Below are positions 52,260 to 61,530 of a stretch of DNA of 64,000 bases, piece by piece. Position numbers and translations under genes: made by a program. The stretch is from Corynebacterium zhongnanshanii (lineage in GTDB: Bacteria > Actinomycetota > Actinomycetes > Mycobacteriales > Mycobacteriaceae). Where the stretch lies: NCBI RefSeq assembly GCF_014490575.1, contig NZ_CP061033.1:1302001-1366000 (forward strand), given 5' to 3'. Each line of letters begins with the position of its first letter. The first letter of the stretch is position 1. The notes under the pieces were generated by a model. The model was not told where the DNA came from. It saw only the letters and a program-made list of their open reading frames with translations, and made no database searches.

Positions 52260-53057
52260 TTAGTGCTCGTCAGCATGCAGAGACAGTTCGATGTACACAG
52301 CGGCCAGCAGAGCGAAGATGTACGCCTGCAGGAAAATCACCATGAGCTCGAAAAGGCTGAATGCGATTGCGAAGAGCAGAGTACCTGCCGACAGCAGGGT
52401 CCAACCGTTCATCTGCCAGAACAGGAAGTTCGTACCAGAGAACAGCATGACAAGAATGAGGTGTCCCGCCAGCATGTTGGCCATAAGACGAATGGCCAGA
52501 GTGGCTGGACGGAGGATGAATGTGGAAACGAACTCGATTGGCACCACAAGCAGGTACAGAAATGGTGGCAATCCAGGAATAATCAGCGAAGACTTGATGT
52601 ACTTACCGAGTCCGTAGCGCTTCACGCCTGCGTAGATGAAGGTCACATAGGCGATGAGAGCCAGCACCACTGGGAATCCAAATCGCGCAGATGGCGAGAT
52701 ATTGAGCCCAGGGATGACGGTTGGCGCGTTCACAGCAAGAACAGCAAAGAAGATCGCAGCGATTAGTGGAAGGAAACGTCGGCCTTCCTTCTTTCCCAAA
52801 ATATCCTCCGCGATGTGAATACGTACGAAATCCAGAGCCAACTCAGCGAAGTTCTGGACGCCGCTTGGGATCAGCTTTGGCTTGCGCATCGCAAAGAAGA
52901 AGAATGCTGAAACCAGCACAATCATCAGGATACGAATGAGCATCAGCCTGTCGAGCGCGAAGGCTCCGTTGGCGAACTCATTAAACCAAAGGTCCCCATT
53001 CACATGCCCCGGGAAGAATTCGTGTTCCAATGAAGGCGCGTGAAACTCGCCCTTCAT
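52260..53057 (-). CDS. atpB: ATP synthase Fo a subunit
   Basis: Proton-channel subunit of 265 residues with five to six membrane helices. The essential Arg lies in AIRLMANMLAGHLILVMLF. The last helices carry FELMVIFLQAYIFALLAAVY. First gene of the atp operon. The ATG at 53057 is taken; an in-frame TTG six bases upstream is less likely. Confidence 0.96.
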   Translation of the reverse strand: MKGEFHAPSLEHEFFPGHVNGDLWFNEFANGAFALDRLMLIRILMIVLVSAFFFFAMRKPKLIPSGVQNFAELALDFVRIHIAEDILGKKEGRRFLPLIAAIFFAVLAVNAPTVIPGLNISPSARFGFPVVLALIAYVTFIYAGVKRYGLGKYIKSSLIIPGLPPFLYLLVVPIEFVSTFILRPATLAIRLMANMLAGHLILVMLFSGTNFLFWQMNGWTLLSAGTLLFAIAFSLFELMVIFLQAYIFALLAAVYIELSLHADEH

Positions 53058-53292
53058 GGCCAAGGTTGTTACGCTCAGCGTTCTCTCCCGTGATTGGGCC
53101 GCGAGAATAAGTATTCAGGCGGTGCGATGGAGGTCTTTTGTGATGTCCAGCCTGCAAGGACTCCGTCGCACGTCCAAGCCAGACCGGTGGGCACATTGGC
53201 CTAGGGAAACTGTATCATTCCGCCCGCCGAAACTCCCGTTGCCACCCCCTTTGATTGGGTGAGTGTTACCCTGCAGGCGGCCAGTTCTCCAT

Positions 53293-53320
53293 GAAAAACC
53301 GTGGATGCACTGGGTTTTTC
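53293..53320. terminator. AT-rich hairpin, possible end of atpI transcript
   Basis: GAAAAACC and GGTTTTTC pair over eight bases around a 12-base loop. It has a terminator-like T-run on both strands but low GC in the stem, and it lies about 180 bases after the atpI stop. It could also be a pause site in the atpB leader. Confidence 0.35.
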
Positions 53321-53360
53321 TGCTAGATACTTCACCCCACCCCTGCAAAAAGTGGTATAA

Positions 53361-53372
53361 GTCACCGGTGAC
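53361..53372. other. Perfect 12-base palindrome upstream of atpB
   Basis: GTCACCGGTGAC is a perfect palindrome next to an AT-rich TATAA stretch, about 300 bases before atpB. The symmetry fits a dimeric regulator site, but I do not recognise the factor. Confidence 0.35.
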
Positions 53373-53500
53373 GCCGCCCGTTATGTCCCCCGCTGTGCTC
53401 CCCCGTCGCCGAATACAAACCGACGCCAGGCTCTCCTCCCCCCCCGGCCTCCGCCCACGCACGGGCCTCCTGCACGCGGAGTTCTAGCGTGCGCGCAGGC

Positions 53501-53974
53501 CTAGCCCACGTATAGGCGCTGCGCCTGGGTCACGGCATACGTCTCCGTTGCCAGGGCCGCGATCATAGCCAGGATGGTCGTCACGGCAAACGCCGGTCGG
53601 TAATAGAAGTCCATGTCCTGGATGAAGATCATGATCCCAAGGAACACAGCCATCTTGAGCAGCCAGCTTCCCAGGACAATCACCAGGGTCCGCGTGGGGG
53701 TAGTCCGGGCGCTCAGCAGAACCACCCACACCGTGAGCAGCATGAAGCTTCCGCCAATCAGGCCTCCGATGAGCGCGCCCCACAATCCGGGAAGGTCGTT
53801 CGTTGCACCCCAGAACATGAGAGACACCACGATCAGCGCGGCCACGGCAATGCTTCCGTTGCGGACGGCGCGGGTGAGCGGCCACACCTGGTCGTCGACC
53901 TGACTCACATCGTTGAGTTCAGGCAGGTCCGCAGGCCGATCATGTGCTGGAGTGTTCGCGTTGTGTTCGCTCAT
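53501..53974 (-). CDS. atpI: ATP synthase I-like membrane protein
   Basis: Protein of 157 residues with four membrane helices (about 41-57, 63-86, 96-118, 125-148) after a polar N-terminus. Its position between the wecA-like gene and atpB, on the same strand, matches AtpI proteins, which help c-ring assembly or Mg2+ supply. The start at 53974 overlaps the upstream gene by 35 bases in another frame. Confidence 0.78.
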   Translation of the reverse strand: MSEHNANTPAHDRPADLPELNDVSQVDDQVWPLTRAVRNGSIAVAALIVVSLMFWGATNDLPGLWGALIGGLIGGSFMLLTVWVVLLSARTTPTRTLVIVLGSWLLKMAVFLGIMIFIQDMDFYYRPAFAVTTILAMIAALATETYAVTQAQRLYVG

Positions 53975-55103
53975 GGTTGTTCAGTCTAGACCACTGGGGA
54001 ATGACCGTGATCGCCAGAACGGCCAAAAGCGATACACCGAAGATAACCAGCGTTAATCCCGTGGGGAAGATGGTGGAGCCGATCGCCACGAAGGCCACCA
54101 CGGCCACCCACGCGTAGAGCACCAGCACCACTTGCTTTTGGCTGTGGCCAAGGCGCAGGAGGCGGTGGTGCAGGTGTTCCTTGTCCGGGGCGAAGGGCGA
54201 CTTGCCGGCCGCCAGACGCCTCACCACCGCCATCAGCAGATCCAGCAGCGGGATGCTCAGGGCAGCCACCACCACAATCACCGGGGACATCAATGCGAAC
54301 ATGTCCGCGGCACCGAACAGGGACATGTTGATGCGGCCGGAGGCCGACACGCACGCAGCGGACAGCAACAGCCCAATCAGCATGGAGCCACTGTCCCCCA
54401 TGAAGATGCGGGCCGGGGAAAAGTTGTGGGGCAAAAAGCCCATGCACATGCCGGCCAGCGCGGCGGAGATGATCGCGGGCGGATAGGCGGAGACCGTTCC
54501 ACCCTGGTCGTAGAGGATCGTGAGGGAATACAGCAGGATCGTGGAGGCCGCAATCAGCCCCAGTCCGGCAGCTAGCCCATCCAGGCCGTCCACAAAGTTC
54601 ATGGCGTTGACGATCGTGACCGTCAGTAGCGCCGTCAAGATCGTGGACTGGACTTGGTCGAGCACCAGCGTGGTTCCGTCGCCGAAAGGCAGGGCCAAGA
54701 GATACCAGGACAGGCCCATCAAACTCATCACCACGGCGCCAACCACCTGGCCGCCGAGCTTTAACCACCACGCGATGTCATACAGGTCGTCGAGGATTCC
54801 CACCACCACGATCACGAAGGCGGCCATAATCACGGCAGCCATATCCGGGGTGACAGGCGGGAAGCCTCTGTTGAGGGCAGGCAGCTGCGCCGCCACCACC
54901 ACGGACACGATCAATCCGGTGAACATCGCCACGCCACCCAAGCGCGGCGTAGGCGTGCTGTGCACATCGCGGTCGCGCGGGGCCTCCATGCGGCCGTAGC
55001 GCACCATAATGTGACGGACGATCCCCGTGACCAGGTAGGTCACCGTTCCCGCCAACAGCAGCACAAGCCCTAGCTCGCGCAGTGGTACACCAACGCCCAT
55101 CAT
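53940..55103 (-). CDS. WecA-like polyprenyl-phosphate GlcNAc-1-phosphate transferase
   Basis: Integral membrane enzyme of 387 residues with about eleven helices. The Mg2+ motifs VGILDDLYD and NAMNFVDGLDGLAAG, FMGDSGSMLIG, and the His-rich KEHLHHRLLRLG identify the MraY/WecA superfamily in its WecA branch. In mycobacteria this step, on decaprenyl phosphate, starts the linker between arabinogalactan and peptidoglycan. It lies 12 bases behind the threonylcarbamoyl-AMP synthase gene. Confidence 0.9.
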   Translation of the reverse strand: MMGVGVPLRELGLVLLLAGTVTYLVTGIVRHIMVRYGRMEAPRDRDVHSTPTPRLGGVAMFTGLIVSVVVAAQLPALNRGFPPVTPDMAAVIMAAFVIVVVGILDDLYDIAWWLKLGGQVVGAVVMSLMGLSWYLLALPFGDGTTLVLDQVQSTILTALLTVTIVNAMNFVDGLDGLAAGLGLIAASTILLYSLTILYDQGGTVSAYPPAIISAALAGMCMGFLPHNFSPARIFMGDSGSMLIGLLLSAACVSASGRINMSLFGAADMFALMSPVIVVVAALSIPLLDLLMAVVRRLAAGKSPFAPDKEHLHHRLLRLGHSQKQVVLVLYAWVAVVAFVAIGSTIFPTGLTLVIFGVSLLAVLAITVIPQWSRLNNHERTQREHSST

Positions 55104-55114
55104 TCACCTACCGT

Positions 55115-55774
55115 CTAGATGTCCCCACGCAATTCTTCGGCACTCATGCCCAACACCTCGCCAATTTGTTCGGCGGTAATTGCTCCCTCGCGCAAGATGC
55201 GGGGCCGGCCGCTGGACAGGTCCACGATGGTGGAGGCTGTCCCCACGGTGGCGTCGGCGCCGTCGATATACACGCTGACGGACTCGCCCAGCTGATCCTC
55301 GGCCATCTGCACTGTCGTTGCCGGCGGCTGACCGGAAATGTTCGCAGAGGAGACAGCCATGGGGCCGGTCTCCCGCAACAGCTCAATGGCCACAGGGTGC
55401 AGGGGCATGCGCAGCATGACCGTGCCGCGCGTATCGCCCAGGTTCCACGGAAGGCTGGGGGCCTGATGCACCACGATACTCAGGCCGCCGGGCCAAAACG
55501 CCTCCACCAGCCTGCGCATGTCATAGGTGTAGTTCTGCACCAACCCCTGGACGGTGCTCCAGCTGCCCACCAACACTGGCACCGGCATATCGGGACCACG
55601 GTGCTTGGCCTGCAGCAGCTTCTCCACGGCACGGTTGTTAAAAGCGTCGCAGCCAATGCCATACAGAGTATCCGTGGGCAAGACCACCAACCGCCCAGCC
55701 TTGACCGCGGTGGTAGCAATCTGGATCGCCTGCTGTCGGTCCTGGGGGTCAGTTGCGTCTACTCGCTGTGCCAT
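55115..55774 (-). CDS. tsaC: L-threonylcarbamoyladenylate synthase (Sua5/YrdC family)
   Basis: Enzyme of 219 residues that makes the activated intermediate of the t6A modification at tRNA position 37. It carries VVLPTDTLYGIGCDA, KHRGPDMPVPVLVGS, PGGLSIVVHQAP and VSSANISGQPPA motifs. It lacks a separate Sua5 C-terminal domain, so the TsaC-type name is used. It follows prmC by 27 bases and precedes the wecA-like gene. Confidence 0.9.
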   Translation of the reverse strand: MAQRVDATDPQDRQQAIQIATTAVKAGRLVVLPTDTLYGIGCDAFNNRAVEKLLQAKHRGPDMPVPVLVGSWSTVQGLVQNYTYDMRRLVEAFWPGGLSIVVHQAPSLPWNLGDTRGTVMLRMPLHPVAIELLRETGPMAVSSANISGQPPATTVQMAEDQLGESVSVYIDGADATVGTASTIVDLSSGRPRILREGAITAEQIGEVLGMSAEELRGDI

Positions 55775-55801
55775 AGGGGTGATAAAACCTTTCGTGATCG
55801 C

Positions 55802-56686
55802 CTATATCTTACGCGCGCTCACAAAGCGTGGGCGTTCAGTAAGGTCATAATGTTGCTCGCGGTCCTCGAAGCCGTCCTCCAACAGCGCCAGGGTGGCGGG
55901 GCCGGTCGAGTCATCATGCTCAATGGCCACCACCCCACCGGGCTTCACTGCCGCGCGCGCCGCCGCCACGATGTGCGGCATCAGCTCCATCCCATCGGCG
56001 CCTGAAAACACAGCGTGATGTGGATCCGCCAGGACCTCCGGCTCCACCGAGTCCTCATAGGCCCCAGGTTCTTCGGGAACATACGGAGGATTGCACAGCA
56101 CCACGTCATAGTCCTCGCTAAAGCCTAAAACTTCGATACTCCCTGGATCGGACAGGTCAGCCTGCACAAACCTCACTCCTCCGGGCACCAAGCCCTGATC
56201 CTGAAGATAAGCATGATTACGGCCGGCAAAATCCAGAGCCGTGGCGTCAATGTCCACCGCGGTGATGGAAAGCTGGGCGTCGGGGAATTGAGAGGACACG
56301 GCCAGCGCAATCGTCCCAGGTCCGGTGCACAGGTCGAGCACGCGGCGCGCACCGGTCTCCCGGATCGTCCGCACGGCCCAGTCCACCAGCAGTTCGGTCT
56401 CCGGGCGAGGAATAAACGCACCCGGTTCCGCCAGCATCGGCAGGCCATAAAACCATGCCCGGCCCGTGATGTGCTGCAACGGCTCACGGGCGGCACGGCG
56501 GCGGACCAGCGGCCACACCTCGCTCGGCGCGGGGTCATCCCCCAGCAGGAACAGCTGCGTGGGCTCGGCATCCAGCACATGAGCCATCAGCAGACGCGCA
56601 TCCACCAACGGCGAGGCCACCCCAGCCTGCTGCAACTGTGCGGCAGCCTCCCGGAGAGCCTCGGACACCGTGCCACGCCCAGCCAC
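55802..56686 (-). CDS. prmC: Release factor glutamine methyltransferase
   Basis: Methylates the GGQ glutamine of release factors; 294 residues. A helical N-terminal domain with LVDARLLMAHVLDAEPTQLF is followed by FIPRPETELLVDWA, the SAM-binding VLDLCTGPGTIALAVS and the catalytic NPPYVPEEPG. It follows prfA, its substrate's gene, by four bases. The GTG at 56686 is chosen because ggaagg lies eight bases upstream; a GTG at 56668 or TTG at 56707 are alternatives. Confidence 0.92.
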   Translation of the reverse strand: MAGRGTVSEALREAAAQLQQAGVASPLVDARLLMAHVLDAEPTQLFLLGDDPAPSEVWPLVRRRAAREPLQHITGRAWFYGLPMLAEPGAFIPRPETELLVDWAVRTIRETGARRVLDLCTGPGTIALAVSSQFPDAQLSITAVDIDATALDFAGRNHAYLQDQGLVPGGVRFVQADLSDPGSIEVLGFSEDYDVVLCNPPYVPEEPGAYEDSVEPEVLADPHHAVFSGADGMELMPHIVAAARAAVKPGGVVAIEHDDSTGPATLALLEDGFEDREQHYDLTERPRFVSARKI

Positions 56687-56690
56687 GAAA

Positions 56691-57767
56691 CTAGCCTTCC
56701 GCCTCAAGGCGCCGCTGGCGATCCGCCTCCTTCAACGCGGTGAACAGCGCATCCAAATCGCCACTCAACACGGCATCCAAATTGTTGGCCTTGTAGCCAA
56801 TGCGGTGGTCGGACACACGGGACTCAGGGAAGTTGTACGTGCGGATACGCTCCGAGCGGTCCATCGTGCGGATCTGCGCCGCTCGATCCTCAGCGGCCTC
56901 CGCGGCGGCCTCCTCCTCGCGCATCTGCTGCAGACGCGCTGCCAAGACTTGCATCGCGCGGGCCTTGTTCTGAATCTGCGAACGCTCCTTCTGGCAGGTC
57001 ACCACAATGCCTGTGGGCAGGTGGGTGATGCGCACGGCGGAGTCCGTGGTGTTCACGCCCTGACCGCCCTTACCGGAGGAGCGGTACACATCCACACGGA
57101 TGTCCTTGTCGTCGATCTCCACGTCCTCCACCTCGTCGGGCTCCGGATACACCAGAACACCGGCGGCAGACGTCTGGATACGCCCCTGGGACTCTGTCAC
57201 TGGGATACGCTGCACGCGGTGCACGCCGGCCTCAAACTTGAATTCGGACCAGGCGCCGTCGCGGGACGGGTTTTTCGCGCGGATGGACAGAGTCATGTCC
57301 TTCACACCACCCAGATCCGTTTCATTGAGACCCAGGATCTCCGTGGAGTAGCCGTGCCGCTCGGCGTAGCGCTGGTACATGCGGGCCAGTTCACCGGCGA
57401 ACAGGGCTGCCTCTTCCCCGCCGGCACCGGACTTGATCTCCATCACGATGTCATCAGCATCGTGCGGATCGCGCGGAGCCAACAGGTCCGTGAGCTGCTC
57501 TTGGAGCTGCTCGATCTCTTCCTCGAGGCGCTTGGCTTCCTCCGCGAACTCCTTGTCCTCGGAGGCCATCTCCACTGCTGCCTCATGGTCCTCGCGGGCC
57601 TGGGTCAGCTTCTCGTGGGTCTGGATGATGGGCTGCAGCTGGGAAAAACGCTTACCGACCTTGCGCGCGGCAGCGGGGTCGTTGTGCAGCTCCGGATCAC
57701 TGAGCTGCATCTCCAAGCCCTGGTACTCAGCCAGGATGTCATCAACCATCGATGGTGACTCTGCCAT
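56691..57767 (-). CDS. prfA: Peptide chain release factor 1
   Basis: Terminates translation at UAA and UAG; 358 residues, the usual length. The stop-codon recognition PxT motif is PVT in [14 protein letters not shown]. The catalytic GGQ loop is [20 protein letters not shown]. The N-terminal coiled-coil domain is acidic. The ATG follows gaggactaatc, just behind the rho stop. Paired with prmC downstream. Confidence 0.97.
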   Translation of the reverse strand: MAESPSMVDDILAEYQGLEMQLSDPELHNDPAAARKVGKRFSQLQPIIQTHEKLTQAREDHEAAVEMASEDKEFAEEAKRLEEEIEQLQEQLTDLLAPRDPHDADDIVMEIKSGAGGEEAALFAGELARMYQRYAERHGYSTEILGLNETDLGGVKDMTLSIRAKNPSRDGAWSEFKFEAGVHRVQRIPVTESQGRIQTSAAGVLVYPEPDEVEDVEIDDKDIRVDVYRSSGKGGQGVNTTDSAVRITHLPTGIVVTCQKERSQIQNKARAMQVLAARLQQMREEEAAAEAAEDRAAQIRTMDRSERIRTYNFPESRVSDHRIGYKANNLDAVLSGDLDALFTALKEADRQRRLEAEG

Positions 57768-57769
57768 GA

Positions 57770-59602
57770 TTAGTCCTCCTCACTCTCACCGGCCAGCGGC
57801 GCGGAGCTTGCGACCTGCATCAGGAACTCGCGGTTGTTCTTGGTCTTGCGCAGCTGCTTGATCAGCAGATCAATAGCGGCCTGGGAGTCCAGTGCAGACA
57901 GGATGCGACGCAGCTTGTGCATGATGCGCGCTTCCTCTGGGTTCAGCAGCAGCTCGTCCTTGCGGGTGCCGGACGGGTTCACGTCCACCGCTGGGAACAC
58001 GCGACGCTCGGAGATCTTGCGATCCAGCTTCAGCTCCGCGTTGCCGGTTCCCTTGAACTCCTCGAAGATCACGGTGTCACCCGCGGATCCGGTCTCCACC
58101 ATGGCGGTGGCGATGATGGTCAGGGATCCGCCATTCTCAATGTTTCGGGCAGCACCCAGGAATCGCTTCGGCGGGTACAGCGCATTGGAGTCCACACCAC
58201 CGGACAGGATGCGTCCGGACGCCGGCGAGGAGTTGTTGTATGCGCGGCCCAGGCGGGTGATGGAGTCCAGCAGAAGCACCACGTCCTTGCCCTGCTCCAC
58301 CAGGCGCTTGGCGCGCTCCACAGCCAGCTCCGCCACGTTGGTGTGCTCCCCTGGCGGGCGGTCGAACGTGGAGGCAATGACCTCGCCCTGCACCGAGCGT
58401 TGCATGTCGGTGACCTCTTCGGGACGCTCGTCCACCAGCACCACCATGAGGTAGCACTCGGGGTTGTTGCGGGTAATCGCGTTGGCGATGTCCTGCATGA
58501 TCGTGGTCTTACCGGCCTTCGGCGGGGATACGATCAGGGCGCGCTGGCCCTTACCGATCGGCATGATCAGGTCGATCACGCGCGTGGTCAGGATCTTCGG
58601 ATCGGTCTCCAAGCGCAGACGCTGGTTGGGGTACAGCGGCGTGAGCTTGTTGAAGTGCGGGCGCTTGTTCGCCTCATCCGGGCTGAGCCCATTGACGGTC
58701 TCCACCTGGTAAATGGGGGTGTACTTCTGACGGTTGCGGCCGCGCTGGTGGCCACCATTGTTGCCGTTGTTTCCGTTGGTGCGGTTGCGGATAGTGCCGG
58801 TGATCGCGTCGCCGTGACGCATGCCGTATTTACGGACGGTGTTGATCGGCACGTACACGTCTGTGGGGCCGGCGTGGTAGCCGGAGGTGCGGATGAAGGC
58901 CGTGTTCTGGTCTGCGAAGTCCAGAATGCCGCTGATGCTGGTCAGGTCTTCAGGATCAACGGGCTGGTTGTCGTTGTTCCGGTCGTTACGGTTGTTGCCA
59001 TTGTTACCGTTCCCGCCGTTACGATCGCCTCGGTTGCGACGATTGCGACGGTTGCGGCGGTTGCGGCGCCCACCACGCTCATCATCGTCGTTGTTGTCCC
59101 GATTGTTGTTGCGGTTGTTGTCGCGCTGATTGTGTCGGCCGTTGTCGCGATTGTCCCGGTTGTCGCGATCCCTGTTGTTGTCCGAATTATCCGACGCCGG
59201 CTCTCCCTTGTCGCGGGCTTTCGAGGACTGAGGCTCGGCGTCGTTGGGGGAATCATCGGACGCATTTCCCTGGTCGTCGCGGCCAGCAGCGCCGGAGCGG
59301 CGAACGATCTGGCGACGCACACGGCGAGCCGGACGGCCATTCGCAGCATCCTGGGAGTCCGTCCCGGAAGCCTCCTGGCTACGTTCCTGCGGCGCCTCCT
59401 GCTTCTTTTCCTGCGGAGCATCCTGCGGTGCAGGCGCGGAGGAACGCCCCCCAGCGTTTTCAATAGCCGCGATCAGTTCCCCTTTGCGCACGCCAGAGGT
59501 GCGCTTGATGCCCTGAGCTACGGCAATCTGCTTGAGCTCAGGGAGCTTTAAAGAATTCAGGCCATTGGCTTCTGCGCGGGCCAAAATTTCGGACAGGCTC
59601 AC
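57770..59602 (-). CDS. rho: Transcription termination factor Rho with Asn/Arg-rich insertion
   Basis: Hexameric RNA helicase, 610 residues against about 420 in E. coli. Rho_N is at 1-50. Residues 55-214 are a low-complexity insertion, with Asn/Arg/Asp/Gly repeats at 138-214 including [19 protein letters not shown]. The RNA-binding cold-shock fold follows (223-275), then a second Asn/Gly patch (275-292). Walker A is PPKAGKTT near 361 and Walker [17 protein letters not shown]. The GTG at 59602 follows ggaaggac by seven bases. Such insertions are known in actinobacterial Rho and add RNA binding. Confidence 0.95.
   Translation of the reverse strand: MSLSEILARAEANGLNSLKLPELKQIAVAQGIKRTSGVRKGELIAAIENAGGRSSAPAPQDAPQEKKQEAPQERSQEASGTDSQDAANGRPARRVRRQIVRRSGAAGRDDQGNASDDSPNDAEPQSSKARDKGEPASDNSDNNRDRDNRDNRDNGRHNQRDNNRNNNRDNNDDDERGGRRNRRNRRNRRNRGDRNGGNGNNGNNRNDRNNDNQPVDPEDLTSISGILDFADQNTAFIRTSGYHAGPTDVYVPINTVRKYGMRHGDAITGTIRNRTNGNNGNNGGHQRGRNRQKYTPIYQVETVNGLSPDEANKRPHFNKLTPLYPNQRLRLETDPKILTTRVIDLIMPIGKGQRALIVSPPKAGKTTIMQDIANAITRNNPECYLMVVLVDERPEEVTDMQRSVQGEVIASTFDRPPGEHTNVAELAVERAKRLVEQGKDVVLLLDSITRLGRAYNNSSPASGRILSGGVDSNALYPPKRFLGAARNIENGGSLTIIATAMVETGSAGDTVIFEEFKGTGNAELKLDRKISERRVFPAVDVNPSGTRKDELLLNPEEARIMHKLRRILSALDSQAAIDLLIKQLRKTKNNREFLMQVASSAPLAGESEED
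58961..59191. repeat. Repetitive DNA coding the Rho Asn/Arg insertion
   Basis: Short imperfect repeats of 9-12 bases (built on gttgcgacg, ttgtcgcg and similar) encode the Asn-Arg-rich segment, residues 138-214 of Rho. Internal repetition of this sort changes length easily by slippage, so strain-to-strain variation is expected. Confidence 0.6.
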
Positions 59603-59829
59603 GAAAGTCCTTCCATCGACTGGCGGAAAAAGTGCACGCCAGCGTCTCAACTGTGGTTTAAAAATATGTGATTCGCACGCATAGATACGGCGCGCTCAAG
59701 AATAAGGGATCCTTGGGGATTACCGGAGAAAAGCAAAAGCAAGGGCAATCTCACCGAAGTTAAGCACCAGCATAGCACCAACCACATCGAGGCACACTTT
59801 TCAGGGCACGGAATGTAGGCTACGTAACT
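59603..59829. promoter_or_regulatory. Divergent promoter region, rho / acyl-CoA ligase
   Basis: About 230 bases between divergent genes. The part next to rho is AT-rich (atatttttaaacc near 59655) and likely carries the rho promoter and leader, which in other bacteria is autoregulated. The right end has TAGGCT (59816-59821) eight bases before the acyl-CoA ligase ATG, predicting a leaderless message there. Confidence 0.45.
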
Positions 59830-61524
59830 ATGAAGTCAACGATGCAGGATGTTCCTCTGTCCATCGCCCGAATACTGGACTACGGGGCCACGGTGCACGG
59901 ACACACCACGGTTGACACCTATTCCACAGCAGAACCGGACCACACCACCTTCGCAGAAATCGCGGCGCGCGCGGCGGCGCTGGCACACGTCATGACCGAG
60001 GAATACGGCATTGGCGTGGGCGATACCATCTCCACCTACATGTCCAACTGCAACGAGCACCTAGAAACCATGCTGGGCGCAATGGCCATGGGGGCGGTCT
60101 TCCACCCCATCAACCGGCTGCTGGCCACCAGCCAAGTGAAGTACGTCATCAATCACGCGGAAGACCGCGTGATTGTGTGCGACCCGCGCTTTGCCGACGA
60201 CCTCATCGCCATGCTGCCCGAGTGCCGCACCGTGGAGGGAATCATCCTGATCGGCTCCAACCTCGCAGAGGTCCGCCGAGTTCGGGAGGCCGTGAAGGAT
60301 CTGGGCATCCGCGTGGACGGTTTCGAAGACATCTTGGACGGACGCCCCACGCACTACGACTGGCCGGAACTGGATGAGAAGTCCCCCGCGGCGATTTGCT
60401 ACTCCACGGGCACCACGGGCGATCCCAAGGGCGTGGTGTACTCTCACCGTTCGTTGTGGCTGCATTCTCAAACGCTGCGCACCGCCGACGGCTTCGGTAT
60501 CCGCAATGGGCAGAAGTTTTTGTGCTCCGTGCCGATCTATCACGTCTTAAGCTGGGGCGTTCCCCTGGCCGCGTTCATGAGCGGCACGCCGCTGGTGTTT
60601 ACCGGCCGCACGGCCTCGGCGGCCCACCTGGCGCACGTCATTGAGGACGCCATGCCCCGCCAGGCCCACGGCGCCCCCAGCATGTGGATCAACCTGCTGC
60701 AGCACTACCTCATCCACAAGCCCACGCGCATGAGCCTGCGGGAGATTTACTCCGGAGGCTCCCCCGTGCCCGCCGCTCTGATCGAGCAGTGGGAAGAGCT
60801 CTACGGCGTGGACATCATCCATGCCTGGGGCATGACGGAAACCGGCCCTGTGGGGACCGTGGCGCACCCGCCCGCAGGAGTCGCGGGCAGGGCCCGCGCC
60901 CGCTATCGCGAATCCCAGGGCCGCTTCTCCGTGGGCATGCAGTACCGCCTGGTGGATGATGACGGTCATGTGCTGCCCGCGCATGACCGCACCACCGGCG
61001 AGCTGCAAGTGCGGGGCAACACCATCACCGCCCGCTACCACCACCGCGATAGGCCCGAGCGCTTCACCGAGGACGGCTGGTTCTGCACCGGCGACATCGC
61101 CACGGTCACCAAAGACGGGTTCCTCACCGTGCACGACCGTAAAAATGACATCATCCGCTCCGGTGGCGAATGGATCTACTCCGCGGTGCTGGAGAACTAC
61201 CTCATGGAACACCCGGCGGTCGTGGAAGTGGCTGTCATCGGCGTACCCAACGAACAATGGGGTCAGCGCCCCCTGGCGGTCGTGCACCTGGAGGACCAGA
61301 GCACCGTGCCGACTGAGGACAAGGACTCCGACGCCGCCCATGCCATGGCAGAAGACCTCGCGCGCACGCTCGGCACGAAGGTCCCCCGCTGGATGGTTCC
61401 GGAGTATTACACCTTCGTCGATACTCTGCCGAAGACCTCGGTGAGCAAATACGATAAAAAGCTTTTAAGAAAGCTGGAAAACGCGGACCGCTTCGCCATT
61501 GTGGATATCTCGAGAGTACTCTAA
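59830..61524 (+). CDS. Long-chain acyl-CoA ligase/fatty acid-AMP ligase type enzyme
   Basis: AMP-forming ligase of 564 residues. The P-loop-like YSTGTTGDPKGVVYSHRS (near 195) binds ATP. GMTETGPVGTV (near 335), FCTGDIATVTKDGFLTVHDR and the C-terminal PKTSVSKYDKK with the catalytic Lys are all present. The likely substrate is a medium- or long-chain fatty acid. It and the DedA gene sit between rho and thrB on the opposite strand from both, so they interrupt an otherwise conserved row. Confidence 0.88.
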   Translation: MKSTMQDVPLSIARILDYGATVHGHTTVDTYSTAEPDHTTFAEIAARAAALAHVMTEEYGIGVGDTISTYMSNCNEHLETMLGAMAMGAVFHPINRLLATSQVKYVINHAEDRVIVCDPRFADDLIAMLPECRTVEGIILIGSNLAEVRRVREAVKDLGIRVDGFEDILDGRPTHYDWPELDEKSPAAICYSTGTTGDPKGVVYSHRSLWLHSQTLRTADGFGIRNGQKFLCSVPIYHVLSWGVPLAAFMSGTPLVFTGRTASAAHLAHVIEDAMPRQAHGAPSMWINLLQHYLIHKPTRMSLREIYSGGSPVPAALIEQWEELYGVDIIHAWGMTETGPVGTVAHPPAGVAGRARARYRESQGRFSVGMQYRLVDDDGHVLPAHDRTTGELQVRGNTITARYHHRDRPERFTEDGWFCTGDIATVTKDGFLTVHDRKNDIIRSGGEWIYSAVLENYLMEHPAVVEVAVIGVPNEQWGQRPLAVVHLEDQSTVPTEDKDSDAAHAMAEDLARTLGTKVPRWMVPEYYTFVDTLPKTSVSKYDKKLLRKLENADRFAIVDISRVL

Positions 61525-61530
61525 GGTTCC

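Larger units (their letters stand above)
53058..53500. promoter_or_regulatory. 443-base region upstream of atpB
   Basis: No convincing gene is seen. Several signals are visible. A palindrome GTCACCGGTGAC lies at 53361-53372. An 8-base-pair stem GAAAAACC/GGTTTTTC lies at 53293-53320. Minus-strand TANNNT boxes include TACAGT near 53208-53213 and TAGCAG near 53322. One or more promoters of the ATP synthase operon should be here, as in C. glutamicum where atpB is led by its own promoter; I cannot tell which box is used. Confidence 0.5.
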
